The notes beneath the pieces are model-generated. The model was not told where the DNA came from and searched no databases. It worked only from the letters and a program-made list of their open reading frames with translations. The position numbers were made by a program, and so were the translations under genes. DNA of 64,000 nt, taken from NCBI RefSeq assembly GCF_018866325.1, contig NZ_CP076457.1:2825001-2889000 (forward strand). The letters run 5' to 3'. Positions 16,732 through 25,911 of the stretch are shown here, one piece after another. Source of the DNA: Streptomyces sp. YPW6 (GTDB lineage Bacteria; Actinomycetota; Actinomycetes; Streptomycetales; Streptomycetaceae). Position 1 is the stretch's first letter. Every line of letters starts with the position of its first letter.

Positions 16732-16910
16732 GCACCCCCGAGCTGACGTGGTTCAGGAGCAGCTACAGGACCAACGACGGCCCCGACTGCGTCGAGGTCG
16801 CCACCACCGTCCACGTACGCCACGCCAAGCAACTCCCCACCGGCGGCCCCCACCTCGGCTTCACCCCGGCCGCCTGGGCGGACGTCGTCACCAACGCGTC
16901 GGAGGCCTGA
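16728..16910 (+). CDS. DUF397 domain protein
   Basis: A 60-residue protein with the DUF397 pattern: WFRSSYRTNDGPDCVEVA, then VRHAKQ and FTPAAWADVV. DUF397 proteins are small partners of XRE/DUF5753 regulators in actinomycetes, involved in developmental or antibiotic regulation or acting as toxin-antitoxin-like pairs (the Scr1/Scr2 type). ATG 16728 overlaps the stop of the truncated regulator by four bases. With its partner broken, this copy may be an orphan. The VOC gene starts three bases after its stop. Confidence 0.85.
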   Translation: MSTPELTWFRSSYRTNDGPDCVEVATTVHVRHAKQLPTGGPHLGFTPAAWADVVTNASEA

Positions 16911-16913
16911 GCC

Positions 16914-17312
16914 ATGTCCGTACCGCCGATCGTCCGCGTCAAGGACTTCGACCACCTCGTCCTCAACGTCGGCGATGTCGAGAAGGCCCTCGCGTTCTAC
17001 TGCGGACCACTCGGCCTGGAACCGGTCCGGGTGGAGGAGTGGCGGGCGGGCAAGGTCCCGTTCCCGTCGGTCCGGGTCAGCCCGACGACGATCATCGACC
17101 TGCTGGACCGTCCACGCGGCGAGTCGAATGTGGACCACATCTGCCTGGTCGTCGATCAGCTCGACTGGCAGGAGTTCATCGACTCCGAGGTCTTCACGGT
17201 GAAGGAGGGCCCGGTCTCCCGGTTCGGGGCCCGGGGTTCGGCCACCTCCGTCTACGTCATCGACCCGGACGGCAACACGGTCGAGCTGCGCTGGTACCCC
17301 CAGGACGGTTGA
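16914..17312 (+). CDS. VOC-family (glyoxalase/dioxygenase-like) protein
   Basis: A 132-residue vicinal-oxygen-chelate protein with two beta-alpha-beta-beta-beta halves. Candidate metal ligands are the His in DFDHLVLNV, the His in NVDHICLVV and the Glu in DPDGNTVELRWY. Such proteins include glyoxalases, dioxygenases and bleomycin/fosfomycin binders; nothing here decides which. ATG 16914 lies three bases after DUF397, suggesting co-transcription. Confidence 0.88.
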   Translation: MSVPPIVRVKDFDHLVLNVGDVEKALAFYCGPLGLEPVRVEEWRAGKVPFPSVRVSPTTIIDLLDRPRGESNVDHICLVVDQLDWQEFIDSEVFTVKEGPVSRFGARGSATSVYVIDPDGNTVELRWYPQDG

Positions 17313-17358
17313 GACGAAGCCGGGCCCGCAGTCCACTGTGGGCCCGGCCGCCTTCGTC
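17313..17358. terminator. Bidirectional hairpin between the VOC gene and ktrA
   Basis: An interrupted inverted repeat: GACGAAG and CCGGGCCC on the left pair with GGGCCCGG and CTTCGTC on the right. It fills the space between the two convergent stop codons. Confidence 0.75.
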
Positions 17359-18050
17359 TACCGGAGTTCGCTGAAGCGTTCCGTCGCTCGGGTGCGTCCG
17401 GCGACGATGATCGTGTCGTCCGCCTCCACGACGGTGTCAGGAGTGGCGTAGGTGAAACCCTCGCCAGGGCGCTTGATGGCGACGACGGTGATGCCGTGGC
17501 GGGTGCGGACGGCGCTGTTGGCCAGGGGCAGACCGATGATGTCGGCGGGCGGGTTGGTCTTGACCATGGCGAAGTCGTCCTCGAACTCGATGTAGTCGAG
17601 CATGCGGCCCCGTACGAGGTGGGCGACGCGCTGGCCCATGTCGTGTTCGGGGTAGACGACGTGATGGACGCCGAGCTGGGTGAGGATGCGGCCGTGGGCC
17701 TTGCTGACCGCCTTGGCCCAGACGTTCTCGATGCCGAAGGAGATCAGCAGCGAGGCGGTGAGGATGCTGGCTTCGAGGTCGGTGCCGATGGCGACGACGG
17801 CGCGGTCGAACTCGTGGACGCCCAGCTGACGCAGGGCGTCCTCCTTGGTGGAGTCGGCCCGCACGGCGTGGGTGAGCGAACCGGATATGGCCTGCACCAC
17901 TTCCGCGTTCTCGTCGATGCCGAGGACCTCGGTGTCCTCGTCGACGAGTTCCAGGGCCAGGGCGCGGCCGAAGCGGCCCAGTCCGATGACGACGACGGAG
18001 CCCTGAGGTCCCCCCGTGCGGCGCTTCTTGGGGGTGGTCTTCCTAGCCAA
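17358..18050 (-). CDS. ktrA: Potassium uptake regulatory subunit, TrkA/KtrA family
   Basis: A 230-residue cytosolic RCK protein that binds nucleotide and gates the KtrB channel-like subunit. The N-terminal RCK_N Rossmann domain has the dinucleotide motif VVIGLGRFGRALA and the acidic residue at the end of strand 2 (EVLGIDENAE). The C-terminal RCK_C domain covers about 150-230. It starts at TTG 18050 inside the last codons of the upstream ktrB gene (8-base overlap), so translation is coupled. A strongly basic N-terminal extension (ARKTTPKKRRTGG) precedes the fold. Confidence 0.92.
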   Translation of the reverse strand: MARKTTPKKRRTGGPQGSVVVIGLGRFGRALALELVDEDTEVLGIDENAEVVQAISGSLTHAVRADSTKEDALRQLGVHEFDRAVVAIGTDLEASILTASLLISFGIENVWAKAVSKAHGRILTQLGVHHVVYPEHDMGQRVAHLVRGRMLDYIEFEDDFAMVKTNPPADIIGLPLANSAVRTRHGITVVAIKRPGEGFTYATPDTVVEADDTIIVAGRTRATERFSELR

Positions 18051-19386
18051 TGACGGGTCGCTCCTCGGGAAGGTCGTACAGGCGGACGCGGGTGCGCAGG
18101 GCGAGTGCGGAGGCGACGGTGATGGGGCCGAGCCGGCCGATGAACATCAACGCGATCAGCAGCAGCTGCAACCCGACGGGGAGATCGGCGGTGATACCGG
18201 TGGACAGGCCGACCGTGGCGAACGCGGAGGTGACCTCGAAGAGTGACTCGTCCAGGCTGTGATCGGAGAAGACCATGAAGGTCACGGTGGTGGCGGCGAC
18301 GGCCGCCACGGACAGCAGGACCACGGTCAGGGCCTGGCGCTGGAGGTCCCCGTGCAGGCGGCGGTGGAAGATGTTGACCGCGCCCTCGCCGCGGATCTCG
18401 GCGTATATGACGAAGAACAGCACCGCGAAGGTGGTGACCTTGATACCTCCGGCGGTTCCTGCGCTGGCTCCGCCGATGAACATCAACACGTCGGTGCCCA
18501 GCCAGCTCGCGGGGTTCATCTGCGAGGTGTCGAGGCTGTTGAACCCGGCAGTGCGTGGCATGACGCCCTGGAAGAACCCGGCCAGTAGTTTGCCGGGGGT
18601 GTCCAGGGGGCCCAGGGTGGCGGGGTTGGACCATTCGAGTGCGGTGATGAAGGCGCTGCCGCCGATCAGGAAGATGCCGGTGGCCCACAGAACGATCTTG
18701 GTGTGCAGGGACCAGCCTCGCGGCTTGCGAAACCGGCGGCGCAGCTCGAACAGGACGGGAAAGCCGAGCCCGCCGGCGATGACGGCCAGGGCGATGGGCA
18801 GGCAGATCCAGGGGTCGGTGACGAAGCCCATCAGACTGTCGGAGTACAGGGCGAATCCGGCGTTGTTGAACGCCGAGACGGCGTGGAAGACGCCCAGCCA
18901 GAGTGCCCGGGGCCACGGCTCGTCGTACGTGGTGGCGAACCGCAGGGCCAGGACCAGCGCGGTGATCGCCTCCAGCAGCAGGCTGACCTTGACCACACCG
19001 GTCACGACCGAGCGGACATCCCCCAGTCCCAGGGTCTTGGTCTCCGCGGCGGCCGTCATGCGTGCCTTGAGGCCGAAGCGGTGGGACACCAGCAGAACCA
19101 GCAGGGAGGCGAAGGTCATGATGCCGAAGCCGCCCACCTGGATGAGTCCCAGGATCACCGCCTGCCCGAACCCGGTCCAGTACTCAGGTGTGTCCACCAC
19201 GACCAGACCGGTCACACACACAGCGGAAGTCGAGGTGAACAACGACTCCAGCACACCGGCGCCACCCGGGCCGGTCCTGGCCACCGGCAGCATGAGCAGA
19301 CCGGTCCCGGCCACGACGGCCACGACGAAGCCGGCCACGACCACCTGCGCCGGATGGCGAAGACGCGGCCACCGCGGCGTCACCAC
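18043..19386 (-). CDS. ktrB: Potassium uptake membrane subunit, TrkH/KtrB family
   Basis: A 447-residue polytopic membrane protein of the SKT superfamily with four membrane-pore-membrane repeats. The four filter loops are visible: SAVCVTGLVV, SAFNNAGFAL, RTAGFNSLD and FATVGLSTG, each with the key Gly. GTG 19386 is chosen because GGAGG lies 7 bases upstream; the longer open frame upstream has no membrane-protein character. With KtrA it forms a Na+- or proton-coupled K+ uptake system for osmotic adaptation. Confidence 0.93.
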   Translation of the reverse strand: MVTPRWPRLRHPAQVVVAGFVVAVVAGTGLLMLPVARTGPGGAGVLESLFTSTSAVCVTGLVVVDTPEYWTGFGQAVILGLIQVGGFGIMTFASLLVLLVSHRFGLKARMTAAAETKTLGLGDVRSVVTGVVKVSLLLEAITALVLALRFATTYDEPWPRALWLGVFHAVSAFNNAGFALYSDSLMGFVTDPWICLPIALAVIAGGLGFPVLFELRRRFRKPRGWSLHTKIVLWATGIFLIGGSAFITALEWSNPATLGPLDTPGKLLAGFFQGVMPRTAGFNSLDTSQMNPASWLGTDVLMFIGGASAGTAGGIKVTTFAVLFFVIYAEIRGEGAVNIFHRRLHGDLQRQALTVVLLSVAAVAATTVTFMVFSDHSLDESLFEVTSAFATVGLSTGITADLPVGLQLLLIALMFIGRLGPITVASALALRTRVRLYDLPEERPVIG

Positions 19387-19578
19387 CTCAGGCCCTCCGC
19401 CCTGTGGGCAGGCACTCCTTCTGTTCGCACGGAAAAACGATAAACAACCTTGACGCCGCTCTCGCTCCCAGGCCCTGCTCCTCGCCCTCCGCCCTGCCCA
19501 GGCTTCTGCCATGGGCTCCTCAAGCAGTTTTCGTGTCCGCACCGCTCGCAGGTCCACGTCGACCCTCAGGCCGACCGG

Positions 19579-19749
19579 GTGAGGGGAACCGATTTCACCC
19601 AGCGACTGCGGCACACCGAGTACACCGTGCTTGTCGCTGCGGTGATTCTCATCGCGGCCGGGGCAGCCGGGGACCTGTGGTGGCTGATCGGCGTCGGAGC
19701 GTGGGCGCTGATCGCCGGAGGCGCGATCGAGATGATCCCCCGACCGTGA
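19579..19749 (+). CDS. Possible small two-helix membrane protein
   Basis: About 56 residues, FTQRLRHTEYTVLVAAVILI and then GDLWWLIGVGAWALIAGGAI, giving two hydrophobic helices. The frame has GC-rich third positions typical of coding DNA here. GTG 19579 has only a weak upstream CAGG, and the open frame extends further upstream without coding character. It is divergent from ktrB and upstream of coaA. I do not recognise a family. Confidence 0.45.
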   Translation: MRGTDFTQRLRHTEYTVLVAAVILIAAGAAGDLWWLIGVGAWALIAGGAIEMIPRP

Positions 19750-19831
19750 CGGGCCCACGGCCCTTGCGGCCCCGCCACCCACGTGACCGACCCCACCCTC
19801 CACTCCGTCGAAACTGCCGCAACAATGAAGG

Positions 19832-20827
19832 GTGATCACTTCGCCCGCACGGAGCCCCCAGCGCCGCACCGAGCACGCGCCGACCCCGTACGTCGACCTC
19901 TCGCGCGACGAGTGGAGCGCCCTGCGGGACAAGACGCCGCTGCCGCTGAGTGCCGACGAGGTGGAGCGGCTGCGGGGGCTCGGGGACGTCATCGACCTGG
20001 ACGAGGTGCGGGACGTCTACCTGCCGCTGTCCCGGCTGCTCAACCTGTACGTCCAGGCCACCTCCGGGCTGCGCGGCGCGCTGAACACCTTCCTGGGGGA
20101 CGCCGGGAACGGCCACGGGGAGCAGCGGGGGACCCCGTTCGTCATAGGGGTCGCGGGCAGTGTCGCCGTCGGCAAGTCCACCAGCGCCCGCATCCTCCAG
20201 GCGCTCCTGGCCCGCTGGCCCGAGCACCCGAGCGTCGAGCTGGTGACCACGGACGGGTTCCTGCTGCCGATGAAGGAGCTGCGGGCGCGCGGGCTGACCT
20301 CGCGCAAGGGGTTCCCGGAGTCGTACGACCGGCGGGCGCTGACCCGGTTCGTCGCGGACATCAAGGCGGGCAAGGACGAGGTGACCGCCCCCGTCTACTC
20401 GCACCTGATCTACGACATCGTCCCCGACGAGCGGCTGACCGTGCGCCGCCCCGACATCCTCATCGTCGAGGGCCTGAACGTCCTCCAGCCCGCCCTGCCC
20501 GGCAGCGACGGCCGCACGCGGGTCGGGCTCGCCGACTACTTCGACTTCAGCGTGTACGTGGACGCGCGCGCCGAGGACATCGAGACCTGGTACCTGAACC
20601 GCTTCCGCAAACTGCGCGCCACGGCGTTCCAGGACCCGTCCTCGTACTTCCGCAAGTACACCCAGGTCTCCGAGGAGGAGGCGCTGGACTACGCGCGCAC
20701 CATGTGGCGGACCATCAACAAGCCGAACCTCCTGGAGAACGTCGCTCCGACGCGCGGCCGTGCCACTCTGGTGCTCCGCAAGGGCCCGGACCACAAGGTC
20801 CAGAAGCTGTCCCTGCGCAAGCTCTGA
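19832..20827 (+). CDS. coaA: Type I pantothenate kinase
   Basis: A 331-residue cytosolic enzyme phosphorylating pantothenate, the first committed step of coenzyme A synthesis. The P-loop is [15 protein letters not shown]. Other PanK-I features are [31 protein letters not shown] and the C-terminal [16 protein letters not shown] 19832 fits the family length with a short Arg/Pro-rich N-terminus; an AAGG directly adjoins it. The DUF389 gene follows after 25 bases. Confidence 0.97.
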   Translation: MITSPARSPQRRTEHAPTPYVDLSRDEWSALRDKTPLPLSADEVERLRGLGDVIDLDEVRDVYLPLSRLLNLYVQATSGLRGALNTFLGDAGNGHGEQRGTPFVIGVAGSVAVGKSTSARILQALLARWPEHPSVELVTTDGFLLPMKELRARGLTSRKGFPESYDRRALTRFVADIKAGKDEVTAPVYSHLIYDIVPDERLTVRRPDILIVEGLNVLQPALPGSDGRTRVGLADYFDFSVYVDARAEDIETWYLNRFRKLRATAFQDPSSYFRKYTQVSEEEALDYARTMWRTINKPNLLENVAPTRGRATLVLRKGPDHKVQKLSLRKL

Positions 20828-20852
20828 CCCTCGGCCCGGAAGGGCGTGCCGC

Positions 20853-21806
20853 GTGCTGCACCTGCGTCTGATCGTGCCCGCCGACACCACGGACGCTGTC
20901 GTCGGCCTGCTGGGGTCCACGGCGGGCACCGCCCACCTCGTGGTCCTGCCGGGCGCCGCCCGCTCCCCCGCCGGTGACGTGGTGATGTGCGACGTGGCGC
21001 GGGAGGCCGGCGACGAGCTGATCGACGCGCTGCGCCGTCTCGGCATCGACAGGACCGGGGCGATCAGCCTCGAAAAGCTCGACCTGACCCTCTCCTCGCG
21101 TGCGGAGCGGGCCGAGCGCGCGGCCCCGGGCGACAGCGCCGACGCGGTGCTGTGGGAGGAACTGACGGAGGCGACGCACGAGGAGTCGACGTTCTCCGTC
21201 ACCTACGTCACCTTCCTCACCCTGGCCACCATGCTCGCCGCCTGCGGCGTGATGCTCGACAACGCGGTGCTGATCGTGGGCGCGATGGCGGTCGGCCCGG
21301 AGTTCGGGCCGCTGGCCGGGATCTCCACGGCCATCGTGCAGCGCGCCCCGCGCCTGGTCGCCCGCTCACTGTGGGCGCTGATCGGCGGCTTCGCGGTGGC
21401 GATGGCCCTCACCGCGGGGTTCGCCTGGCTGATGGACGGGTTCGGGCTGTTCGCCCACGACATGATCGACAGACCTCGGCCGAACACCGGATTCATCTGG
21501 CACCCGGACCGGATGTCGTTCGTCGTGGCGTTCCTGGCGGGCGTCGCCGGGACGCTCTCCCTGACCTCGGCCAAGTCGGGAGCCCTGATCGGCGTGGCGA
21601 TCTCCGTGACGACGGTCCCGGCCGCCGCCAACGCGGCCGTCGCCTTCAGCTACGCCGACTACCAGCAGACGGCCGGCTCCGGGCGGCAGCTCCTCGCCAA
21701 CCTCGCCGGGATCGTCCTCGCGGGCACGCTCACACTGCTGCTCCAGAAGGGCCTGCGGAGGGTCCGGCGCGCCCGGACTCCGGCGACGAGCGGCACGGCC
21801 GGGTGA
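20853..21806 (+). CDS. DUF389-family membrane protein
   Basis: A 317-residue protein. The N-terminal domain of about 110 residues has an ACT-like alternation of strands (LHLRLIVPADTTDAVVGLLG). It is followed by five or six membrane helices including the DUF389 signature DNAVLIVGAMAVGPEFGPLA. The function of the family is unknown. GTG 20853 begins the conserved VLHLRLIVP. It lies 25 bases after coaA and may share its transcript. Confidence 0.9.
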   Translation: MLHLRLIVPADTTDAVVGLLGSTAGTAHLVVLPGAARSPAGDVVMCDVAREAGDELIDALRRLGIDRTGAISLEKLDLTLSSRAERAERAAPGDSADAVLWEELTEATHEESTFSVTYVTFLTLATMLAACGVMLDNAVLIVGAMAVGPEFGPLAGISTAIVQRAPRLVARSLWALIGGFAVAMALTAGFAWLMDGFGLFAHDMIDRPRPNTGFIWHPDRMSFVVAFLAGVAGTLSLTSAKSGALIGVAISVTTVPAAANAAVAFSYADYQQTAGSGRQLLANLAGIVLAGTLTLLLQKGLRRVRRARTPATSGTAG

Positions 21807-21891
21807 CGGACCGCACCGGCGGGGCGTGACCGGGCAGCACGGCCGGAGGGCGGCACGGCGCTGCGCCCAGGCCCTGCACTCCCGTGACGGC

Positions 21892-21966
21892 GACACGACT
21901 CCGAGCCCCCGGCGGCACCGCGACACCGCGGACACGACTCCGAGCCCCCGGCGGCACGGCGACACC
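21892..21966. repeat. Direct repeat, 36 bp at a 39-bp interval
   Basis: GACACGACTCCGAGCCCCCG and the next 16 bases occur at 21892-21927 and 21931-21966 with a single mismatch. It lies in the 298-base gap between DUF389 and the phosphatase gene, in which I see no gene. Shorter pieces (CGACAC, GGCGGCAC) recur on both sides. Confidence 0.85.
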
Positions 21967-22104
21967 ACGACACGGCACCGCGCCCCGACAGCAAGTCGGC
22001 GCGTCGGCACGGCAGCCCGGCACTACACGCCCCGGCGGCACCGTCCTCCCGGCCGGGCCGCGCGTGCCGGTGCGAAGCGGGCGGGAGCGGTGTAGAGAGG
22101 AACC

Positions 22105-23208
22105 ATGCTCCAGCGCCGCGCACGGCCTCGCCCCCGGTGGGCACTGGTCGCCATCCCGGTCGCCTGGATCGTCGCGGTGACCGTGATCGACATCCTCGCG
22201 CCGCCCCACATCCACCTCGGCCCCCTGCTCGTCGCCGCCCCCGCGTTCACCCCGCTGCTCGGCGGCCCCGGAACGGTGGGGCTGGTCGCCGCGCTGGCGG
22301 TCGTCGCGCAGACGGTGATCGGCGTCGTCCGCGACCCGGACGAGCTGCTCTCGGCCAACCACGAGGCGCAGATCATCGCCCTGGTGCTGGTCGGCCTGAG
22401 CCTGGTCGTCTTCTGCGTCCTGCGGGAACGCCGCGCGAAGGAGCTGTCGCAGGTCCGGTACGTTTCCGAGACCGCCCAGCGCGTGGTCCTGCCGCCTCTG
22501 CCCGAACGGATCGGCCCGCTGCGGACCGCCTCCCTCTACCTCGCCGCGGAGGCGGAGGCCCAGATCGGCGGGGACCTGTACGCGGCGGCGCGCACCACCT
22601 CCGGTACCCGGCTGATCGTCGGCGACGTGCGGGGCAAGGGGATGACCGCGGTCAATGACGCCGCCCTGCTGCTGGGGGCGTTCCGGGTCGCCGCCCACCG
22701 CGAGGCGGACCTGAGCGAACTGGTGGCCTACCTCGACCGCAGCGTCTGCTGGGACCTGATGGAGCCGGGCGAGGCGGGCAGCTTCGGGGAAACGTTCGTC
22801 ACCGCCACCGTCCTGGACATCCCCGATCGGGACGGTCCGGTCCGGATGGTCTCCTGCGGGCATCCGCCGCCCGTGGTGCTCCGCGACGGACGGCCGACGA
22901 CGATGCAGGCCGCCCGCCCCGCGCCACCTCTGGGCCTGGGCGAACTGGTTCATCCGCGGTACCACGTCGACAGCTTCCCGTTCGAGCCGGGAAGCCTCCT
23001 GCTGCTGTACACGGACGGCGTCACCGAGGCCCGCGACGTCGCCGGGGTCTTCTACCCGCTCGCCGACCGCGTCCTCGGCTGGAACGAGCGCGACCCCGCC
23101 GCCTTCCTCGACCGCTTCCGGCGCGATCTGCTCGACCACGTCGGCGGGCGCCTGGACGACGACGCCGCCATGATCGCCGTCACGCGGACCTCCGCCTCCT
23201 CCGCCTGA
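22105..23208 (+). CDS. Membrane-anchored PP2C-type (SpoIIE domain) serine phosphatase
   Basis: A 367-residue protein. Three membrane helices (about 10-110) are followed by a SpoIIE/PP2C phosphatase domain with the metal-binding motifs AEAQIGGDLYAA, LIVGDVRGKG, LLLYTDGVTEARD and DDDAAMIAV. There is no GAF, PAS or kinase domain. In Streptomyces such phosphatases commonly act on anti-anti-sigma factors in partner-switching circuits. ATG 22105 lies shortly after AGAGAGG. The substrate is not encoded nearby. Confidence 0.93.
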   Translation: MLQRRARPRPRWALVAIPVAWIVAVTVIDILAPPHIHLGPLLVAAPAFTPLLGGPGTVGLVAALAVVAQTVIGVVRDPDELLSANHEAQIIALVLVGLSLVVFCVLRERRAKELSQVRYVSETAQRVVLPPLPERIGPLRTASLYLAAEAEAQIGGDLYAAARTTSGTRLIVGDVRGKGMTAVNDAALLLGAFRVAAHREADLSELVAYLDRSVCWDLMEPGEAGSFGETFVTATVLDIPDRDGPVRMVSCGHPPPVVLRDGRPTTMQAARPAPPLGLGELVHPRYHVDSFPFEPGSLLLLYTDGVTEARDVAGVFYPLADRVLGWNERDPAAFLDRFRRDLLDHVGGRLDDDAAMIAVTRTSASSA

Positions 23209-23703
23209 CGGGCACCGCCGCCCCGCCGGAAGGCACCGCCCGCCCCACCACGTGACACCGCCACCGCACGTCCACCGCGAGACCGCGCGCTCCCCACGCG
23301 GCACTCCCCCGGGCCCACGGACGAGGCCCCGGCGCTTCCCCCTGCGTGACCGCCGGACGCCGCACCCCCGTGGCCCCGCCACCGCGGTCCCGGGCACGCG
23401 AAAGCCCCCGGCGAGTACCTGGCGGCACGGGGCAGCACAGGGTCGCCGGGGGCAGGCCGTCCACGGGTGGCCCGTACGGACACGCGGGCCCCGCACGAGT
23501 CCCGGGAGACCCGCACACATCCCCAGGTGGCCCGCACGAGTCCCCGGGTGGCCCGGTCAGGGGTCCCGGGTGCCCCAGACGGGTCCCGAGTGGGTGGCCC
23601 GCACGAGTCCCGGGTGGCCCGCACGAGTCCCGGGCGGGTGGCCCACGAGTCCCCGGGTAGCCGAGACGGAGCCCGGGTGGCCCGCTCCGGGTGCGGCGTC
23701 CGC
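23209..23703. other. Gene-free convergent region between the phosphatase gene and glmM
   Basis: Nearly 500 bases without a credible gene. Reading frames across it are Pro/Gly/Arg repeats with no start signals. The right half is filled by degenerate tandem repeats (listed separately). It may hold terminators for both convergent genes. Confidence 0.6.
23526..23689. repeat. Degenerate tandem repeats of about 20 bp
   Basis: About eight copies of a unit close to GGTGGCCCGCACGAGTCCCG. Copies at 23593-23612 and 23613-23632 are identical. Others at about 23526, 23548, 23637, 23657 and 23676 are divergent. There are no spacers, so this is not a CRISPR array. Confidence 0.82.
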
Positions 23704-25062
23704 TCAGCCCAGCGCGGACTTCACCACATCGGCCAGCCGGCTCGCGACGGCGCGCGCCTGCTCGATGTCGGCGGCCTCGACCATGACCCGCACCAGCGGC
23801 TCCGTACCCGACTGGCGCAGCAGCACACGCCCGCTCTCGCCGAGCTCGCGCTCCGCCTCGACGACCGCCGCGGCCAGCTCGGCCGAGGTGTTCACCCGGG
23901 TCTTGTCGACGTCGGGGACGTTGATGAGGACCTGGGGCAGGCGCTGCATGACCCCGGCCAGCTCGGTGAGGCTCCGGCCGGTGGCGGCGACGCGGGCCGC
24001 CAGCATCAGGCCGGTCAGCGTGCCGTCGCCCGTCGTGGCGTGGTCGAGGACGATGACGTGCCCGGACTGCTCGCCGCCCAGCGCGAAGCCCTCGGCCTTC
24101 ATCGACTCCAGGACGTACCGGTCGCCGACCGCCGTCTGCACGAGCCGGATGCCCTCGCGCTCCATGGCCAGCTTGAAGCCGAGGTTCGACATCACCGTGC
24201 CGACCACGGTGTCCTTGCGCAGCTGCCCGGCCTCCCGCATGGCGAGGGCCAGCACGGCGAGGATCTGGTCGCCGTCGATCTCCTCGCCCGCCGCGTCCAC
24301 GGCCAGGCAGCGGTCGGCGTCCCCGTCGTGCGCGATGCCGAGGTCGGCCCCGTGCTCGACGACGGCGGCGCGCAGCAGGTCCAGGTGGGTGGAGCCGCAG
24401 CCGTCGTTGATGTTCAGGCCGTCCGGCTCGGCCCCGATGGTGACGACCTCCGCTCCGGCCCGCGCGAACGCGGCGGGCGAGACGCGGGCGGCGGCGCCGT
24501 GCGCCTCGTCCAGGACGACCTTCAGTCCGTCGAGGCGGTTGGGGAGGACACCGACGAGGTGGGCGACGTACCGGTCGAAGCCCTCCGCGTAGTCGCTGAC
24601 CCGGCCGACACCGGCGCCGGTCGGACGGTCCCACGGCTCACCGGTGCGGTGCTGCTCGTAGACCGTCTCGATCCGGTCCTCCAGGTCGTCGGCGAGCTTG
24701 TGGCCGCCGCGCGCGAAGAACTTGATGCCGTTGTCGGGCATCGCGTTGTGGCTGGCGGAGAGCATCACCCCGAGGTCGGCGTCGAGCACGCCGGTGAGGT
24801 GGGCGACCGCGGGCGTCGGCAGCACGCCGACGCGCAGCACGTCCACCCCGGCGCTGGCCAGACCCGCCACGACGGCGGCCTCCAGGAACTCTCCGGAAGC
24901 CCGCGGATCACGTCCGACCACGGCGGTCGGGCGATGGCCCGCGAAGGTGCCTGCCTCGGCGAGTACGTGCGCCGCCGCGACCGAGAGACCGAGCGCCAGC
25001 TCGGCCGTCAGGTCGGCATTGGCGACACCCCGTACCCCATCCGTACCGAAGAGTCGTCCCAC
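23704..25062 (-). CDS. glmM: Phosphoglucosamine mutase
   Basis: A 452-residue enzyme interconverting glucosamine-6-phosphate and glucosamine-1-phosphate for UDP-GlcNAc and hence peptidoglycan. It begins [11 protein letters not shown]. The catalytic phospho-Ser is in [14 protein letters not shown], the Mg loop is AHDGDADRC, and the sugar and phosphate loops are GGEQSGHV and [16 protein letters not shown] 25062 has GGAGGA 6 bases upstream; the in-frame codons further upstream are leader. A separate promoter and a long U-rich leader precede it, so it is not simply part of the rpsI transcript. Confidence 0.97.
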   Translation of the reverse strand: MGRLFGTDGVRGVANADLTAELALGLSVAAAHVLAEAGTFAGHRPTAVVGRDPRASGEFLEAAVVAGLASAGVDVLRVGVLPTPAVAHLTGVLDADLGVMLSASHNAMPDNGIKFFARGGHKLADDLEDRIETVYEQHRTGEPWDRPTGAGVGRVSDYAEGFDRYVAHLVGVLPNRLDGLKVVLDEAHGAAARVSPAAFARAGAEVVTIGAEPDGLNINDGCGSTHLDLLRAAVVEHGADLGIAHDGDADRCLAVDAAGEEIDGDQILAVLALAMREAGQLRKDTVVGTVMSNLGFKLAMEREGIRLVQTAVGDRYVLESMKAEGFALGGEQSGHVIVLDHATTGDGTLTGLMLAARVAATGRSLTELAGVMQRLPQVLINVPDVDKTRVNTSAELAAAVVEAERELGESGRVLLRQSGTEPLVRVMVEAADIEQARAVASRLADVVKSALG

Positions 25063-25252
25063 TGGTGTCCTCCGAAGTGCTCCGAAACCACAAACCACTA
25101 CTGCACAGCAAACGAACTGAGAAACCAAACAACGAAAGCGGCGAAAAAACGACAGAAGGGTGCGCCGGGCGGCATCCCTCGGGCCCTCGCTCCGGCATGG
25201 CGGCAGACAGGGCACACGTACGGCGCATCCGGTCCGATGAACGTCTCATGCC

Positions 25253-25282
25253 GTTATACGCCCGCGAGCGTCGATAAACGAA
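25253..25282 (-). promoter_or_regulatory. Candidate glmM promoter
   Basis: On the minus strand TTCGTT (25277-25282) and TATAAC (25253-25258) are 18 bases apart. It predicts a start near 25246 and a leader of about 184 bases before GTG 25062. It directly abuts the rpsI terminator hairpin. Confidence 0.5.
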
Positions 25283-25315
25283 CGCCCCGGCAGCACGGAG
25301 TGTGCCGCCGGGGCG
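25283..25315 (-). terminator. Terminator hairpin after rpsI
   Basis: 14-bp arms (25283-25296 with 25302-25315) with one G-U type mismatch and a 5-base loop, 24 bases after the rpsI stop. It ends the rplM-rpsI transcript. Confidence 0.8.
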
Positions 25316-25339
25316 AACGTGGCAGTGAGCAGGCGATAT

Positions 25340-25867
25340 TTAGCGCTTGCTGTACTGCGGGGCCTTACGGGCCTTCTTGAGACCGGCCTTCTTGCGCTCG
25401 ACCGCACGGTCGTCGCGGGAGAGGAAGCCGGCCTTCTTCAGCGTGGCGCGGTTGTTGTCCACGTCCGCCTCGTTCAGCGCGCGGGCCACGCCGAGGCGCA
25501 GGGCGCCGGCCTGACCGGAGACGCCGCCACCCGAGATGCGGGCGATGACGTCGTAGCGGCCGTCGAGCTCGAGCACCTTGAAGGGCTCGTTGACTTCCTG
25601 CTGGTGCACCTTGTTGGGGAAGTAGTCCTCAAGGGTGCGACCGTTGATCTTCCACTTGCCGGTGCCCGGAACGATCCGGACGCGGGCGATGGCGTTCTTG
25701 CGACGGCCCAGGCCGGCGGCGGGCTGCGGGTCACCGAAGCGGCCCGCGAGGGACTCGCTGGTGTACTCGCCCTCGACGGGAACCTCGGACTCGAAGGTGG
25801 TCACCTCGGCGAAGGTCTCCTCGCCCTCGGTGCCCTCGACGGGGTTCTCAACAGTGGTCTCGGCCAC
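25340..25867 (-). CDS. rpsI: 30S ribosomal protein S9
   Basis: A 175-residue protein. Residues of about 50-175 match S9: [19 protein letters not shown] at the start and the C-terminal basic tail [11 protein letters not shown], whose last Arg reaches the P-site tRNA. An acidic N-terminal extension of about 45 residues is usual in actinobacteria and absent from E. coli S9. GTG 25867 has GAGGAGA upstream. It lies 44 bases after rplM in the same transcript. Confidence 0.98.
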   Translation of the reverse strand: MAETTVENPVEGTEGEETFAEVTTFESEVPVEGEYTSESLAGRFGDPQPAAGLGRRKNAIARVRIVPGTGKWKINGRTLEDYFPNKVHQQEVNEPFKVLELDGRYDVIARISGGGVSGQAGALRLGVARALNEADVDNNRATLKKAGFLSRDDRAVERKKAGLKKARKAPQYSKR

Positions 25868-25911
25868 GATTCTCCTCAGATCTTTCTGTACGTCTTAGGG
25901 GGTGGCCGGAA

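Noticed and set aside
19450..19578. Upstream extension of the small two-helix protein
   Set aside because: The extra 43 codons are Pro-rich with no coding character and no binding site at ATG 19450.
23526..23689. Possible CRISPR array
   Set aside because: Units are contiguous, degenerate and lack spacers; no cas genes in the window.
25063..25246. glmS-type ribozyme or known riboswitch in the glmM leader
   Set aside because: I could not find the ribozyme core or any aptamer pattern; only the base composition is unusual.
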